A stretch of 64,000 bases of DNA from Antrihabitans stalagmiti (GCF_016482825.1 NZ_JAEMNV010000006.1:1-64000), one strand, 5' to 3'. Positions 52,159 to 62,446 are shown, numbered from the stretch's first letter. A program made the numbers and translations. The notes: a model not told the origin generated them from the sequence alone.

Positions 52159-53256
52159 ATGACAACGATTGCGACCAGGACCGCAGCTAGGACGACAACA
52201 AAGCTGCGCGACCGCGCCGTCAAGTTCGCGGAGCTTGTCACGACTCCGTTGGTTCCGGCCGACTACCTCGGCATCGTCAACCCGCTGCTCTTCGGCACCG
52301 AGCTACGAGGCCGGATCGTGGCGATCCGGCGCGAGACCCGCGACGCTGCGACGATCGTCATCAAGCCGGGCCGTGGCTGGAAGGTACATACGCCCGGCCA
52401 ATACATCCGCGTCGGCGTCGACGTCGACGGGGTCAGGCAGTGGCGTGCGTACTCGCTGACCTCCGACATCGGCCGCGTCGACGGCAACATCACCATCACC
52501 GTCAAAGCGATTCCGAACGGAAAAGTCAGCAACCACCTGGTCCGCGAGGCCAAAGTTGGCACGATCGTCCAGCTCGACCACGCAGTAGGTGACTTCACAC
52601 TCGGAGTCGACCTGCCGCGGAAGGTGCTCTTCCTTACCGCTGGCAGCGGCATCACGCCGGTGATGGGGATGCTGCGCAACCACGTCGATCAACTCGACGA
52701 CGTCGTCATCGTGCACTCGGCACCGACGTCGGACGACGTGATCTTCGGAGGCGAATTGCGTGAACTCGCCCGTGCCGGTCGCATTCGATTGATCGAGAAG
52801 CACACCGATTCCGACGGCATGCTCGATGTTGCCGAACTCGACGAACTCGTCGGCGACGTCGCCGATCGCGAGACCTGGGCATGTGGCCCCGCCGGGATGC
52901 TCGACGCAGTCGAACAGCGGTGGGCCGGCGACGGCATCGCCGATCGCCTCCATACCGAACGCTTCCGGGCAACCGTCATCGCCGCGGGTGAAGGCGGGAC
53001 CGTGACGTTCGCACAATCGGACACAGTCGTCGAAGCCGAAGGTTCACAGACATTGCTCGACGCAGGCGAAGCCGCCGGGGTCATCATGCCGTCCGGATGC
53101 CGTATGGGCATCTGCTTCGGCTGCGTCGTTCCACTACGCGAAGGAGCCGTTCGCGATCTGCGAAACGGCGACATCACCACCGCCGCAACAGGCGACGGGG
53201 TACTGATTCAAACGTGTGTGTCGGCAGCTGCCGGCTCCTGCGACATCGATCTCTGA
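52159..53256 (+). CDS. Ferredoxin reductase-type electron donor of the desaturase
   Basis: 365-aa flavo-iron-sulphur oxidoreductase. The FAD domain covers about residues 45-150 (WRAYSLTSD with the Arg-x-Tyr-Ser motif), the NAD(P)H domain about 155-260 (FLTAGSGITPVMGML, ETWACGPAGMLDAVEQ), and a plant-type 2Fe-2S domain at the C-terminus (CRMGICFGC, then Cys in IQTCVSAAAGSC). It is the counterpart of Rv3230c, which passes electrons to desaturase DesA3. The desaturase follows 33 bp downstream. GGCGAGG lies 8 nt before the ATG. Confidence 0.9.
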   Translation: MTTIATRTAARTTTKLRDRAVKFAELVTTPLVPADYLGIVNPLLFGTELRGRIVAIRRETRDAATIVIKPGRGWKVHTPGQYIRVGVDVDGVRQWRAYSLTSDIGRVDGNITITVKAIPNGKVSNHLVREAKVGTIVQLDHAVGDFTLGVDLPRKVLFLTAGSGITPVMGMLRNHVDQLDDVVIVHSAPTSDDVIFGGELRELARAGRIRLIEKHTDSDGMLDVAELDELVGDVADRETWACGPAGMLDAVEQRWAGDGIADRLHTERFRATVIAAGEGGTVTFAQSDTVVEAEGSQTLLDAGEAAGVIMPSGCRMGICFGCVVPLREGAVRDLRNGDITTAATGDGVLIQTCVSAAAGSCDIDL

Positions 53257-53289
53257 CATCGATCTCCAACACCCCGCGAAGGGCATCTC

Positions 53290-54459
53290 ATGACCACACT
53301 GCAGAAGAAGCCGAACAATCCGATCGCTCACCTGTCCGCCGACGACATCGAAGAACTCGGTAAGGCGCTCGACGCCATCCGTGCGGACGTGATCTCCAAC
53401 CGTGGCGAGCGCGACGCCGCCTACATCCGTAAGGTCATCGACTTTCAGCGCAAGCTCGAACTCGGCAGTCGCGGTGTTCTACTCGTCTCGCTGTTTCCGC
53501 CGGCATGGCTCGCGGGCACTGTCGGACTGTCGATTTCCAAGATCATCGAGAACATGGAAATCGGCCACAACGTGATGCACGGCCAGTGGGACTGGATGCG
53601 CGATCCCAAGATCCATTCGACCACCTGGGAATGGGACAACGCGTCACCGTCCGATATGTGGAAGCACTCGCACAACGAACTGCACCACACCTATACCAAT
53701 GTCATCGGCAAGGACAACGACCTCGGCTACGGCATCATGCGCGTCGACGAAGATCAGCGTTGGATGCCTTTCTATCTGGCACAGCCGCTGTGGAACTTCG
53801 TCAATGCATGCTTCTTCGAATACGGCATCGCCGCATACGACCTGGAGATCGGTAAGTACCTCCAGGGTCGCAAGGACGAGGCCGAATTCAAGGCAGCTCG
53901 CAACAACGTCCTGCGCAAGATTCGACAGCAGGTGACGAAAGACTATGTTGTGCATCCGTTGTTGTCGGGTCCGTCCGCGTTGACGACATTGACCGCGAAC
54001 CTGACGGCGAACCTGGTCCGCAATCTGTGGACCCACTCGGTCATCATGTGTGGCCACTTCCCCGAGGGCGTCGAAACGTTCGAGAAGAAGTCGATCGACG
54101 GCGAAACCCGTGGCGAGTGGTACCTGCGACAGATGCTCGGGTCCGCGAATATCTCCGGTGGTCGGGTCATGCACTTCATGTTCGGCAACCTGTCGTTCCA
54201 GATCGAGCATCACCTGTTCCCGGATCTGCCGAGCAACCGGTACGCCGAGATCGCGCCGAAGGTGCAGGCACTGTTCGACCAGTACGGCTTGACTTACACC
54301 AGTGGCTCGCTCGTTCAGCAGGTCGGATCGGCGTGGAAGAAGGTCTTCCGACTCTCGCTTCCGAACGATTTCGCGCGCAAAGCCACCTCGACGCTGAATC
54401 CAGGAAATTTGGTGCAAATGGTGTTCCGCGATACCAAACAGGAGAGCATCGCCGCCTGA
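53290..54459 (+). CDS. desA3: Membrane acyl-CoA Delta9 desaturase DesA3-like
   Basis: 389-aa integral membrane di-iron desaturase. The three His boxes are GHNVMHGQWDW (about residue 94), WKHSHNELHHTY (about 123-132) and QIEHHLFPDLP (about 305). One hydrophobic region is clear near residues 58-80 (GVLLVSLFPPAWLAGTVGLS). DesA3 makes oleoyl- from stearoyl-CoA with the Rv3230c-type reductase, encoded directly upstream here. The operon leader (52060-52158) holds GTGAACG/TCAC-type half-sites that might bind a fatty-acid regulator, but no clear palindrome. Confidence 0.92.
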   Translation: MTTLQKKPNNPIAHLSADDIEELGKALDAIRADVISNRGERDAAYIRKVIDFQRKLELGSRGVLLVSLFPPAWLAGTVGLSISKIIENMEIGHNVMHGQWDWMRDPKIHSTTWEWDNASPSDMWKHSHNELHHTYTNVIGKDNDLGYGIMRVDEDQRWMPFYLAQPLWNFVNACFFEYGIAAYDLEIGKYLQGRKDEAEFKAARNNVLRKIRQQVTKDYVVHPLLSGPSALTTLTANLTANLVRNLWTHSVIMCGHFPEGVETFEKKSIDGETRGEWYLRQMLGSANISGGRVMHFMFGNLSFQIEHHLFPDLPSNRYAEIAPKVQALFDQYGLTYTSGSLVQQVGSAWKKVFRLSLPNDFARKATSTLNPGNLVQMVFRDTKQESIAA

Positions 54460-54645
54460 TTTGTGAATAGGCGCTATTTCTGAACAAAATCCACCGGCGT
54501 GGACGACCCGGCCTGAGTCGAATTATTTTACCGAATACCGAACTTGTAAAAATGTTAAGACAAGCGAAATTGTTTCGGTAGACGAGTATCAATTCGGTAC
54601 GCGAATTCGCGGACAGGCCGGGACGGCGTCGAGGATGATGTTTCG

Positions 54646-56679
54646 ATGGCGACCGCGGCGAACGAGACCACCAAGAAGTCGAGTCGGCGGGCAGCCCCCG
54701 CCCCCGGCGTACCGGAATCCAACGGTACGGCAGGCACCGATCATGCCGACCCGTCCAAGGTTTCGTTGGACGCGGGAATGCCGATGCGAAGTCCGTTCCC
54801 GCCGATCGACGAATATGCATTTTTGTCCGACTGCGAGACGATGGCTCTCATCGCACCCAACGGCGCCGTCGAGTGGATGTGCGCCCCACGCCCGGATTCG
54901 CCGAGCGTGTTCGGGGCGATACTCGACCGCAGCGCGGGCCATTTCAGAGTCGGACCGTACGGTCAGAACGTCCCTGCCGCGCGGCACTATCGCCCGGGTG
55001 GCCTGATCGTCGAGACGACGTGGCAGACCGAAACCGGTTGGCTCACAGTGCACGACGCGCTCATCATGGGCGGCTGGCACAACACCGACAAGCGCTCGAA
55101 GACCCATCGCCGCGCGCCGACGGATTGGGATGCCGAGCACATCCTGCTCCGAATGGTGAAATGTGTAAGCGGCACAGTGGAACTCGAGGTCAGCTGCGAG
55201 CCGGCCTTCGATTACCACCGGCAGTCGGCAAAGTGGGAATACACCGGCGAGGTCTACGAAGAGGCGACCGCGACGTGTGCCGGTAGCAAGGACGGTACGC
55301 AGCCCACGCTCAAGCTGACGACGAACCTGCGCCTCGGCCTCGAAGGCCGTGAGGCCCAGGCACGCACCCGAATGGTCGAGGGTGACGAAGCCTTCGTCGC
55401 ATTGTCGTGGTCACCTTTGCCCGCGCCGAAGACGCAGGAGCAAGCTGCCGAGAAAATGTGGCAGACCTCGGAATGCTGGCGACAGTGGCTCACGATCGGC
55501 AAGTTCCCCGACCATCCGTGGCGGGGTTACCTGCAGCAGAGCGCACTTGCCCTCAAGGGCCTCACGTACGCCCCGACGGGCGCTCTTATGGCTGCTGCGA
55601 CGACATCGCTGCCCGAAACCCCAGGCGGCGTGCGCAACTGGGACTATCGCTACGCATGGGTTCGGGATTCCACCTTCGCGCTGTGGGGTCTGCACACCCT
55701 CGGGCTCGACCGCGAGGCCAACAACTTCTTCCACTTCCTCTCCGACGTAGCCGAAGACGAAGACGGCAACCTGCAGACGCTGCAGGTGATGTACGGCCTC
55801 GGCGGCGAGCGCATGCTAGAGGAATCCGAACTTTCACACCTGCACGGCTACGACGGCGCTCGGCCCGTACGGATCGGCAACGGTGCGTACAACCAAGCGC
55901 AGCACGATATCTGGGGCACGATGCTCGACTCGGTCTACCTGCACGTGCGCTCCCGTGAGCATGTGCCGGAGTCGCTCTGGCCGCTGCTCAAACGGCAGGT
56001 CGAGGAGGCGATCAAACACTGGCAGGATCCCGATCGCGGCATCTGGGAGGTCAGAGGCGAGCCGCAGCACTTCGTTTCCTCGAAGGTGATGTGTTGGGTC
56101 GCACTCGATCGTGGCTCGAAACTTGCTGCGCTGCATGGGGAAAAGTCCTACGCCCAGCAGTGGGCCGAGATCGCCGAAGAGATAAAGGCAGACATCTTGG
56201 ACAACGGCGTCGACAAGCGCGGCGTGTTCATCCAGCGTTACGGCGACGACTCACTCGACGCGTCGGCACTGCTGATCCCACTGCTGAGATTTCTGCCTGC
56301 CGACGACAAACGGGTCAAGGCAACAGTTCTCGCGATCGCAGACGAACTCACGGTCGACGGACTGGTCCTGCGGTACAAGGTGGACACGACGGACGACGGG
56401 TTGGAGGGCGAAGAGGGTACGTTCACGATCTGTTCGTTCTGGCTGGTGTCGGCGCTCGTCGAAATCGGCGAATTGCGACGAGCAAAGCAACTGTGCGAGC
56501 GCCTACTTGCCTTCGCAAGTCCGTTGAAGCTGTACGCGGAAGAGATCGACACCGCGACAGGCAGGCACCTCGGCAACTTCCCGCAGGCCTTCACCCACCT
56601 GGCGCTGATCAACGCGGTCGTCCACGTGATCCGTGCCGAGCAGGATGTCGCGGCGGGGGAGTTCCAGCCCGCGCACTGA
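54646..56679 (+). CDS. Glycoside hydrolase family 15 (trehalase/glucoamylase-like)
   Basis: 677-aa cytosolic GH15 enzyme. The disordered N-terminus (about 45 residues, Ala/Thr/Lys-rich) precedes the beta-sandwich domain (YAFLSDCETMALIAPNGAVE, WMCAPRPDSPSVFGAILDRS) and the (alpha/alpha)6 barrel, with the family signature GGVRNWDYRYAWVRDSTFAL (about residue 325) and GNFPQAFTHLALINA near the end. Actinobacterial members are mostly trehalases (cf. Rv2402); some are glucan glucosidases. Glucose released would feed the neighbouring polyphosphate glucokinase. GAGGA lies upstream of the ATG. The 186-bp leader is AT-rich with no clear motif; a strong terminator follows. Confidence 0.87.
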   Translation: MATAANETTKKSSRRAAPAPGVPESNGTAGTDHADPSKVSLDAGMPMRSPFPPIDEYAFLSDCETMALIAPNGAVEWMCAPRPDSPSVFGAILDRSAGHFRVGPYGQNVPAARHYRPGGLIVETTWQTETGWLTVHDALIMGGWHNTDKRSKTHRRAPTDWDAEHILLRMVKCVSGTVELEVSCEPAFDYHRQSAKWEYTGEVYEEATATCAGSKDGTQPTLKLTTNLRLGLEGREAQARTRMVEGDEAFVALSWSPLPAPKTQEQAAEKMWQTSECWRQWLTIGKFPDHPWRGYLQQSALALKGLTYAPTGALMAAATTSLPETPGGVRNWDYRYAWVRDSTFALWGLHTLGLDREANNFFHFLSDVAEDEDGNLQTLQVMYGLGGERMLEESELSHLHGYDGARPVRIGNGAYNQAQHDIWGTMLDSVYLHVRSREHVPESLWPLLKRQVEEAIKHWQDPDRGIWEVRGEPQHFVSSKVMCWVALDRGSKLAALHGEKSYAQQWAEIAEEIKADILDNGVDKRGVFIQRYGDDSLDASALLIPLLRFLPADDKRVKATVLAIADELTVDGLVLRYKVDTTDDGLEGEEGTFTICSFWLVSALVEIGELRRAKQLCERLLAFASPLKLYAEEIDTATGRHLGNFPQAFTHLALINAVVHVIRAEQDVAAGEFQPAH

Positions 56680-56691
56680 CGGCGACAAACG

Positions 56692-56728
56692 ACGAAGGCG
56701 CCCACCGGATTCCGGTGGGCGCCTTCGT
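56692..56728. terminator. Bidirectional intrinsic terminator
   Basis: ACGAAGGCGCCCACCGGA and TCCGGTGGGCGCCTTCGT form an 18-bp inverted repeat around a single T, between the GH15 gene (+) and gnd (-). It lies 12 nt after the GH15 stop and 6 nt beyond the gnd stop. Confidence 0.92.
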
Positions 56729-56734
56729 ATCGGG

Positions 56735-57754
56735 CTACTTGTGCGGCAGCTCGTGGTGGCCGCCGAATGCCTTACGCATAGCGGAGAGGACCTTGTCCGC
56801 GTAGAGCGATTCGCCACGTGAAGAGAAGCGCTGGAACAGCGATGCGGCCAACACCGGCACCGGAACACCTTCGTCGATGGCGGCGTCGATCGTCCACCGG
56901 CCCTCGCCCGAGTCGGAGACCCGGCCACCGTAGGAGTCGAGTGTCGGGTCCGAATAGAGTGCTGCCGCAGTGAGATCGAGCAACCACGAGGCGACGACGG
57001 ACCCGCGCCGCCAGACCTCGGTGACTTCCTTCAGATCGATGTCGTACTGGTAGAGCTCCGGCTGCTCGAGCGGCGTCTCTTCCGCCGAGAACTCGCCTGC
57101 CTCACGCGATCCGATGTTTGCCTTGTGGAGGATGTTCATACCTTCGGCATAGGCCGCCATCGCGCCGTATTCGATCCCGTTGTGCACCATCTTCACGAAA
57201 TGGCCTGCACCAGCGGGACCGCAGTGCAGGTAGCCCTGCTCCGAGGTTGACGGCTCGCCTTCGCGGCCGGGCGTGCGTTCCACTTCGCCGATGCCGGGAG
57301 CGATCGACTTGAGGATCGGATCGAGATGCGCCACCTGCTCGTTCTCGCCGCCGATCATCAAGCAGAAGCCACGCTTGAGACCGAACACACCACCCGAGGT
57401 GCCGATATCGATGTAGTGAATACCCTTGGGCTTCAAGGCCTTGGCACGCTTGATGTCCTCGTGGTATCGACTGTTGCCACCGTCGATGATGATGTCGCCA
57501 GGCTCGAGCAACTCGGCGAGCTGATCGATCACACGACCCGTGATGCCGGCCGGGATCATCACCCACGCCACTCGCGGCTTCTCGAGTTTGGCTACGAAGT
57601 CCTCCATCGAGGTCGCGCCGATGGCACCTTCGCCTTCGAGTTCTTTCACCGCATCGGCATTCATGTCGAACACCACAGCTGTGTGTCCGTCCTTTGCGAT
57701 GCGGCGCACGATGTTCGCACCCATCCGGCCGAGACCAACCATTCCGAGCTGCAT
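56735..57754 (-). CDS. gnd: 6-phosphogluconate dehydrogenase, short form
   Basis: 339-aa decarboxylating 6-phosphogluconate dehydrogenase of the short (NAD-preferring, GndA/YqeC-like) class. The dinucleotide fold is [20 protein letters not shown]; substrate loops are [10 protein letters not shown] and [20 protein letters not shown]. The catalytic Lys and Asn are in [15 protein letters not shown]. It yields ribulose-5-phosphate and CO2. ATG at 57754 has AAAGGG 8 nt upstream; the longer open frame overlaps zwf. It lies 25 bp downstream of zwf, last of the ppgK-zwf-gnd operon. Confidence 0.94.
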   Translation of the reverse strand: MQLGMVGLGRMGANIVRRIAKDGHTAVVFDMNADAVKELEGEGAIGATSMEDFVAKLEKPRVAWVMIPAGITGRVIDQLAELLEPGDIIIDGGNSRYHEDIKRAKALKPKGIHYIDIGTSGGVFGLKRGFCLMIGGENEQVAHLDPILKSIAPGIGEVERTPGREGEPSTSEQGYLHCGPAGAGHFVKMVHNGIEYGAMAAYAEGMNILHKANIGSREAGEFSAEETPLEQPELYQYDIDLKEVTEVWRRGSVVASWLLDLTAAALYSDPTLDSYGGRVSDSGEGRWTIDAAIDEGVPVPVLAASLFQRFSSRGESLYADKVLSAMRKAFGGHHELPHK

Positions 57755-57779
57755 CACAAAACCCTTTCGTTCCTGGTCA

Positions 57780-59225
57780 TCACTTCTTGCTCCGCCACAC
57801 ACGTTCGAACGGAAGTCGCCACGCGCGAGGCGCTATCAGCTGGTGAATCGCATTCGGACCCCACGACCCCGGCTCGTACCCACGTACCGGTGGTGGATCG
57901 TCGAGCAGCGGCTGCGATACCTCCCAAAGGCGTTCGATACCAGCCGATGTCGTGAACAAGGTGTGGTCGTTGTGCATCGCATCGAGGATGAGGCGTTCGT
58001 AGGCCTCCAGCACATCGCCGACCCGCTCGGTTTCCTGCATCGCGAACTGCAGGCTCAGCTTGTCGAGCTTCATGCCAGGGCCAGGACGTTTGCCGTAGAA
58101 GGACAGCGACATCTTCGACGCGTCGGCGAGGTCGAACGTCAGGTGATCGGGTCCGTGCGCGCCGACACCGGAACCCGTTGGGAACATACTCTTGGGGGGC
58201 TCGCGGAAAGCGATGGAAATGATGCGCTGACCGTCGGCGAGATATTTGCCCGTGCGCAGATAAAACGGCACTCCGGCCCATCGCCAGTTGTCGATCTCGG
58301 CTTTGAGCGCGACGAACGTCTCCGTGTCGGACTCCGGCGACACGCCTGGCTCGTCGCGATAGCCGCGCACCTGGCCACGAACGACAGTGCTCGGATCGAG
58401 CGGACGCATCGAGCGGAAGACCTTGTTCTTCTCCTCGCTGATGGCGGCAGGCGCAAGCTCGGTAGGCGGTTCCATCGCCATGAACGCGAGGATCTGGAAC
58501 AGGTGCGTCACCACCATGTCCTTGAAAGCGCCTGTCGGTTCGTAAAATGCCGCTCGGCCTTCGAGCGTGAGCTTCTCCGGTACATCGATCTGAATGTGCT
58601 CGATGAAGTTGCGATTCCAGATCGGCTCGAACAAGCCGTTGGCGAACCGGAACGCAAGAATATTCTGCGCTGGTTCCTTGCCGAGGAAATGATCGATCCG
58701 GAAGACCTGCTCCTCGGCGAAGATTTCGTGAATCGACGCATTGAGCTGCTTGGCACTCGCTAGGTCGACACCGAAAGGCTTCTCCATGATGATCCGCGCG
58801 TGTTTGACGAGGTCGGCTTCGTCGAGCGTCCTCAGCACCGCGGTTGCCGCCTTCGGCGGAACGCTCAGGTAGTGCAGCAGGCGCACATCGCCTGCCAGCT
58901 TGCCTGCCTGCTCACGGACTACGGCAGACAACGCATCCGGACCATCCGCGGTCGGGACGAAGCAGATCGTCTCCTCGAACTTCTCCCACTCCTCCGGAAG
59001 TATCGGGCGCCGGGAGAACTCGTGGCACGCCTCCTTCGCGATGGCGCGGAACTTCTCGGTATCCATCTCCTCCAGCGACGTTCCTACGATGCGCAGGTCC
59101 GGTGCGAGTTTGGACATCGAAAGGTGAAACATGCCGGGCAGAAGTTTGCGCCTAGCGAGATCGCCTGTGGCGCCGAACAATACGACGACATGCGGGTCGG
59201 TTGTTCCAGTGCTGCTGCTAGACAT
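57780..59225 (-). CDS. zwf: Glucose-6-phosphate 1-dehydrogenase
   Basis: 481-aa enzyme opening the oxidative pentose phosphate pathway. The coenzyme motif is [20 protein letters not shown] (residues 13-32), the substrate-binding Lys is in [14 protein letters not shown], and the active-site signature is [15 protein letters not shown] (about 178-192). The length is normal for the family. It overlaps the ppgK stop by 8 bp and is followed by gnd, so the three are co-transcribed. It is not the canonical zwf-opcA-tal operon copy, since no opcA or tal is here; a second zwf elsewhere is likely. Confidence 0.95.
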   Translation of the reverse strand: MSSSSTGTTDPHVVVLFGATGDLARRKLLPGMFHLSMSKLAPDLRIVGTSLEEMDTEKFRAIAKEACHEFSRRPILPEEWEKFEETICFVPTADGPDALSAVVREQAGKLAGDVRLLHYLSVPPKAATAVLRTLDEADLVKHARIIMEKPFGVDLASAKQLNASIHEIFAEEQVFRIDHFLGKEPAQNILAFRFANGLFEPIWNRNFIEHIQIDVPEKLTLEGRAAFYEPTGAFKDMVVTHLFQILAFMAMEPPTELAPAAISEEKNKVFRSMRPLDPSTVVRGQVRGYRDEPGVSPESDTETFVALKAEIDNWRWAGVPFYLRTGKYLADGQRIISIAFREPPKSMFPTGSGVGAHGPDHLTFDLADASKMSLSFYGKRPGPGMKLDKLSLQFAMQETERVGDVLEAYERLILDAMHNDHTLFTTSAGIERLWEVSQPLLDDPPPVRGYEPGSWGPNAIHQLIAPRAWRLPFERVWRSKK

Positions 59226-59979
59226 CGTTCCCCTTCGAAGTCCGTTCGGCCGCCATGGCCGCGCCCACGATTCCCGCTGTGTTCAGCAACGCCGCAGGTA
59301 CCACGGGTGTTCGATTGTCCAATCGATGAATCCACTTGTCGCCCTTACGGCTTACTCCACCACCGGCGACGAACAGGTCGGGCCACATCAGGTCTTCGAT
59401 ATGGGTCAGAACGAGCGACACCTCTTTGGCCCAGTCCTTGTAGGACAGTTCGTCACGTTCCTTGATCGACGAGGCCGCACGATGTTCGGCCTCCTTGCCG
59501 TCCACGACCAGATGCCCGAACTCGGTGTTGGGCACCAACTCTCCGTTGGTCATGACCGCCGAGCCGATCCCAGTGCCGAAGGTCAACAAGATCACGACGC
59601 CCTTGGCATCCTTGCCTGCGCCGTACTTGTCCTCCGCCAATCCTGCGGCGTCGGCGTCGTTCAGCACGACGACGCTGTTGCCACCCAACGCGTCCTTGAA
59701 AAGGGCGACGGCGTCGGTCCCGATCCAGGACTTGTCGATGTTGGCCGCAGTGCGCGCGACCCCGCCGGTGACGACGGCAGGCAGCGTAATGCCAACTGCG
59801 CCTTCCCAGCCGAGCTGCTTGACGATCTCGGCGACGGAGCCTGCGATGGCTTCGGGGGTGGCCGGTTGGGGGGTGTCTATTCGAATTCGCTCACCGACGA
59901 GCGAACCGTCGGAGAGGTCGACGATCGCACCTTTGACACCGCTACCACCGATATCGATGCCGCATCCCTGATCGCTCAT
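59218..59979 (-). CDS. ppgK: Polyphosphate glucokinase
   Basis: 253-aa ROK-type kinase phosphorylating glucose with polyphosphate or ATP. Motifs: [16 protein letters not shown] (phosphate 1), [13 protein letters not shown] (catalytic Asp), [13 protein letters not shown] (phosphate 2), [15 protein letters not shown] and the polyphosphate-glucokinase-type tail [21 protein letters not shown]-like region. ATG at 59979 has GGGGCG upstream and was chosen over the longer frame since the fold begins at MSDQGCGID. It heads ppgK-zwf-gnd, tying polyphosphate-driven glucose capture to NADPH or pentose production. Confidence 0.94.
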   Translation of the reverse strand: MSDQGCGIDIGGSGVKGAIVDLSDGSLVGERIRIDTPQPATPEAIAGSVAEIVKQLGWEGAVGITLPAVVTGGVARTAANIDKSWIGTDAVALFKDALGGNSVVVLNDADAAGLAEDKYGAGKDAKGVVILLTFGTGIGSAVMTNGELVPNTEFGHLVVDGKEAEHRAASSIKERDELSYKDWAKEVSLVLTHIEDLMWPDLFVAGGGVSRKGDKWIHRLDNRTPVVPAALLNTAGIVGAAMAAERTSKGNDV

Positions 59980-60152
59980 ATCGCGCCCCGTTTCTCTCGG
60001 CCAGGCGAGCGGATTCCACACTAGGCGCTGACAGTGACGCGTGTACTGCGCTTGGAATCAATTTAGCGATCGATATAGCAAATGTGTCGCCGGAGGCGAA
60101 CATGTAACGCGGTGTTAGTCGAATGCCGAGGAATTGTCAGTCGTTTTTGTGC

Positions 60153-61106
60153 TCAGTCGTTTGCGTGCAGGGCTGCGTTCAACTCGACGCCGGTGCCCTT
60201 CCACGGCACGACCTCGACCGCGCCGGAAACCGAATTGCGTCGAAACAGGATGTTGCTGTTGCCGTTCAGGTTGGCGGCTTTCGTGACCGTTCCGTCCGGG
60301 CCGGTGACCTTCGTGCCCGCTGTGATGTAGAGACCGGCTTCGACGACGCAGTCGTCACCCAGGGAGATGCCGAGTCCGGAGTTGGCGCCGAGCAGGCACC
60401 GCTCACCGACGCTGACGATCTCCTTGCCGCCGCCGGACAGAGTGCCCATGATCGACGCGCCGCCGCCGATATCGCTCCCGTCGCCGACGACGACGCCCGC
60501 GGAGATGCGACCCTCGACCATCGACGTGCCGAGGGTTCCTGCATTGAAGTTGACGAAGCCCTCGTGCATGACCGTGGTGCCGCTTGCGAGGTGGGCGCCG
60601 AGACGAACACGGTCGGCGTCGGCGATCCGAACACCGGACGGTACGACGTAGTCGACCAGACGCGGGAACTTGTCGACGCCGTAGACCGTGACGGGTCCGC
60701 GGGACCGGAGCTTCGCGCGGACCGTCTCGAAACCGTCGACAGCCGCGGGTCCGTGGTTGGTCCACACGACGTTGGCAAGCAGGCCGAACTGGCCGTCGAG
60801 GTTGGCGCCGTGCGGCTGAACCAACCGGTGTGAGATGAGATGCAGGCGCAGGTAGACGTCGTGGGCATCGGCAGGTGCCGCGGCGAGGTCGGCGATCGTG
60901 GTGCGAACAGCAACGACGTCGACGCCGCGGGCCGCGTCGGGACCGACGAGGTCGCGCAGGTCGGCGGGTACGTCGTCGCCATCGAGGCGGGTCGTTCCCG
61001 ATTCGGCGAACTCGCCGAGTTCGGGCGCTGGATACCAGGTGTCGAGGACGGTGCCGTCCGTACTCACATTGGCGATTCCGACTGCTGTTGCTCCCTGTGC
61101 GCTCAC
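60153..61106 (-). CDS. dapD: Tetrahydrodipicolinate N-succinyltransferase
   Basis: 317-aa succinyl-CoA-dependent acyltransferase of the DAP/lysine pathway. A left-handed beta-helix of hexapeptide repeats occupies about residues 165-270 ([40 protein letters not shown]). The N-terminal domain and length match the actinobacterial DapD2 type, including [19 protein letters not shown]. The GTG at 61106 follows TAATCT by 7 nt, and no ribosome site is present. dapE is nearby on the other strand with the same -10 hexamer. The 173-bp gap to ppgK (59980-60152) is AT-rich and holds no gene. Confidence 0.95.
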   Translation of the reverse strand: MSAQGATAVGIANVSTDGTVLDTWYPAPELGEFAESGTTRLDGDDVPADLRDLVGPDAARGVDVVAVRTTIADLAAAPADAHDVYLRLHLISHRLVQPHGANLDGQFGLLANVVWTNHGPAAVDGFETVRAKLRSRGPVTVYGVDKFPRLVDYVVPSGVRIADADRVRLGAHLASGTTVMHEGFVNFNAGTLGTSMVEGRISAGVVVGDGSDIGGGASIMGTLSGGGKEIVSVGERCLLGANSGLGISLGDDCVVEAGLYITAGTKVTGPDGTVTKAANLNGNSNILFRRNSVSGAVEVVPWKGTGVELNAALHAND

Positions 61107-61113
61107 GACGACG

Positions 61114-61119
61114 AGATTA
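61114..61119 (-). promoter_or_regulatory. -10 hexamer of leaderless dapD
   Basis: TAATCT (minus strand) ends 7 nt before the GTG at 61106. The same hexamer and spacing precede dapE. It lies just beyond the stop region of the small secreted gene. Confidence 0.45.
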
Positions 61120-61305
61120 CTGCGGCAATAGTTCGCCGTACTGCCCGGGATCGAGGAAAACCTCCGAGAAGTTGGTGTCGGTCACGATCTGCGTGGGGGG
61201 CAGTGCTGCGGCACCGACAGCGAGCGGGATGGTCGAAAGCGCGATCGCTGCAGCGGCGAAGGTGGCGCCTGTGCTGGCGAGAAACAGTGATCGGGCGTTG
61301 GCCAT
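61117..61305 (-). CDS. Small secreted peptide of unknown function (62 aa)
   Basis: 62-aa protein. Residues 1-34 form a signal peptide ([20 protein letters not shown], then [12 protein letters not shown]; cut near GAA-AL). The mature part is only about 28 residues, acidic, ending in [18 protein letters not shown]. No Cys is present. AGGAG lies 8 nt before the ATG at 61305, which was chosen over 61353. It is upstream of dapD on the same strand, 10 bp apart, and divergent from the beta-propeller gene. No homologue is recognised. Confidence 0.65.
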   Translation of the reverse strand: MANARSLFLASTGATFAAAAIALSTIPLAVGAAALPPTQIVTDTNFSEVFLDPGQYGELLPQ

Positions 61306-61469
61306 CTCGGGCGCTCCTGGTCTGATGTCCTGAAACATGCTGTATAGCAACAAGTTTCCTGCCGAGGAGGGGTCCGCACAACCAACCCATGGGGTGTATA
61401 TCTCTCACCTACTGCACTCGAAGAGCCGATACTTCGTCGCGTTGTCTGCCGTCGTGCCACACTCGCGCA

Positions 61470-62432
61470 ATGGGAAACAAATCCATCCGGTCGTCATTGC
61501 GTGCAGTTGTTGCTGCAGCGTTCGCCGTTGTCGCTGCCACGACGCTCGGATCGCAGCAGGCCGTTGCCGCTCCGATCTGTGCCGGCGCGGGGCAGGCGCC
61601 GGTACTTGTCGGATCGATCCCCGGTGCTGCGCTCGAAGGTTTGACCGTCGACGCTCAGGGCCGCGCTTACACGACCGATCTACTCACCGGTCGCATCTAC
61701 CGCATCGACCGACCCGGGGCGGGCGCAGTGGTTGTCGCGACCGTCCCCGGTGGCAATTCCGCGGGCGCGCTCGCCTGGGCACCCGATGGGACCTTGCTCG
61801 TCGGCTACTCGGGTCCGGCGGTGCTCATCGGCGACACCACCCGACCCGGTACCGTCGCCAGAGTGGACGTTGCGACCGGCGCCGTCACTCCGATCGCGTC
61901 GGGGCTGAGCGCAGCCAACGGGATGGACGTCGGCAGCGACGGAATCATCTACGCCACCAACGACTTCGGTCAGTTGATCGGGCGCGTCTACCCGAACGGT
62001 GTTGTGCAGCCTGACTGGTCGCGTGTGCAGGGTGCGAACGGGGCGGTGTTGAGCAGCGGCGACGCGTACCTCTACGTGTCGCGTACCTTCGCGAATCCAG
62101 GCATCAGCCGGGTTCCGATCGCCAATCCCGGTGTGCCCGAATCGATCGTCGACTTCGGCGGTGGAGATTTCGCGACGACAGCAGATGGTCTCACGCTCGA
62201 CTCTCGTGACCGCCCGATCGTGCCCGCCAACCTGACCGGTCAGATTCTGCGCGTCGACGGCCGCAACCAATTCTGTGTACTGGCAAGCGGACTCCCCATG
62301 TCGAGTGTGCTGAGTTACGGCCGCGGTGGCACGGGCTTTGCAGACGGTCGGCTTTTCCGCGCGGGCTTCGACGGCAACATCTACGAAATCCCCGGCGGTT
62401 TCGATCCGGCAGCACGGACAGCCACACCCTGA
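61470..62432 (+). CDS. Secreted beta-propeller (SMP-30/NHL-like) protein
   Basis: 320-aa exported protein. The Sec signal peptide (residues about 1-32, [20 protein letters not shown] then VAA cut) precedes a propeller with repeated blades of pattern [52 protein letters not shown] and [20 protein letters not shown]. It resembles SMP-30/gluconolactonase or streptogramin-lyase type domains. Two Cys (PICAGAGQ and NQFCVLAS) could pair. The substrate is unknown. ATG at 61470 is the start that leaves a proper signal peptide. The dapE promoter overlaps its stop. Confidence 0.8.
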   Translation: MGNKSIRSSLRAVVAAAFAVVAATTLGSQQAVAAPICAGAGQAPVLVGSIPGAALEGLTVDAQGRAYTTDLLTGRIYRIDRPGAGAVVVATVPGGNSAGALAWAPDGTLLVGYSGPAVLIGDTTRPGTVARVDVATGAVTPIASGLSAANGMDVGSDGIIYATNDFGQLIGRVYPNGVVQPDWSRVQGANGAVLSSGDAYLYVSRTFANPGISRVPIANPGVPESIVDFGGGDFATTADGLTLDSRDRPIVPANLTGQILRVDGRNQFCVLASGLPMSSVLSYGRGGTGFADGRLFRAGFDGNIYEIPGGFDPAARTATP

Positions 62433-62433
62433 G

Positions 62434-62439
62434 TAATCT
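62434..62439 (+). promoter_or_regulatory. -10 hexamer of leaderless dapE
   Basis: TAATCT begins right after the propeller gene's stop and ends 7 nt before the GTG at 62447; no ribosome site is seen. Confidence 0.5.
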
Positions 62440-62446
62440 CGACACT

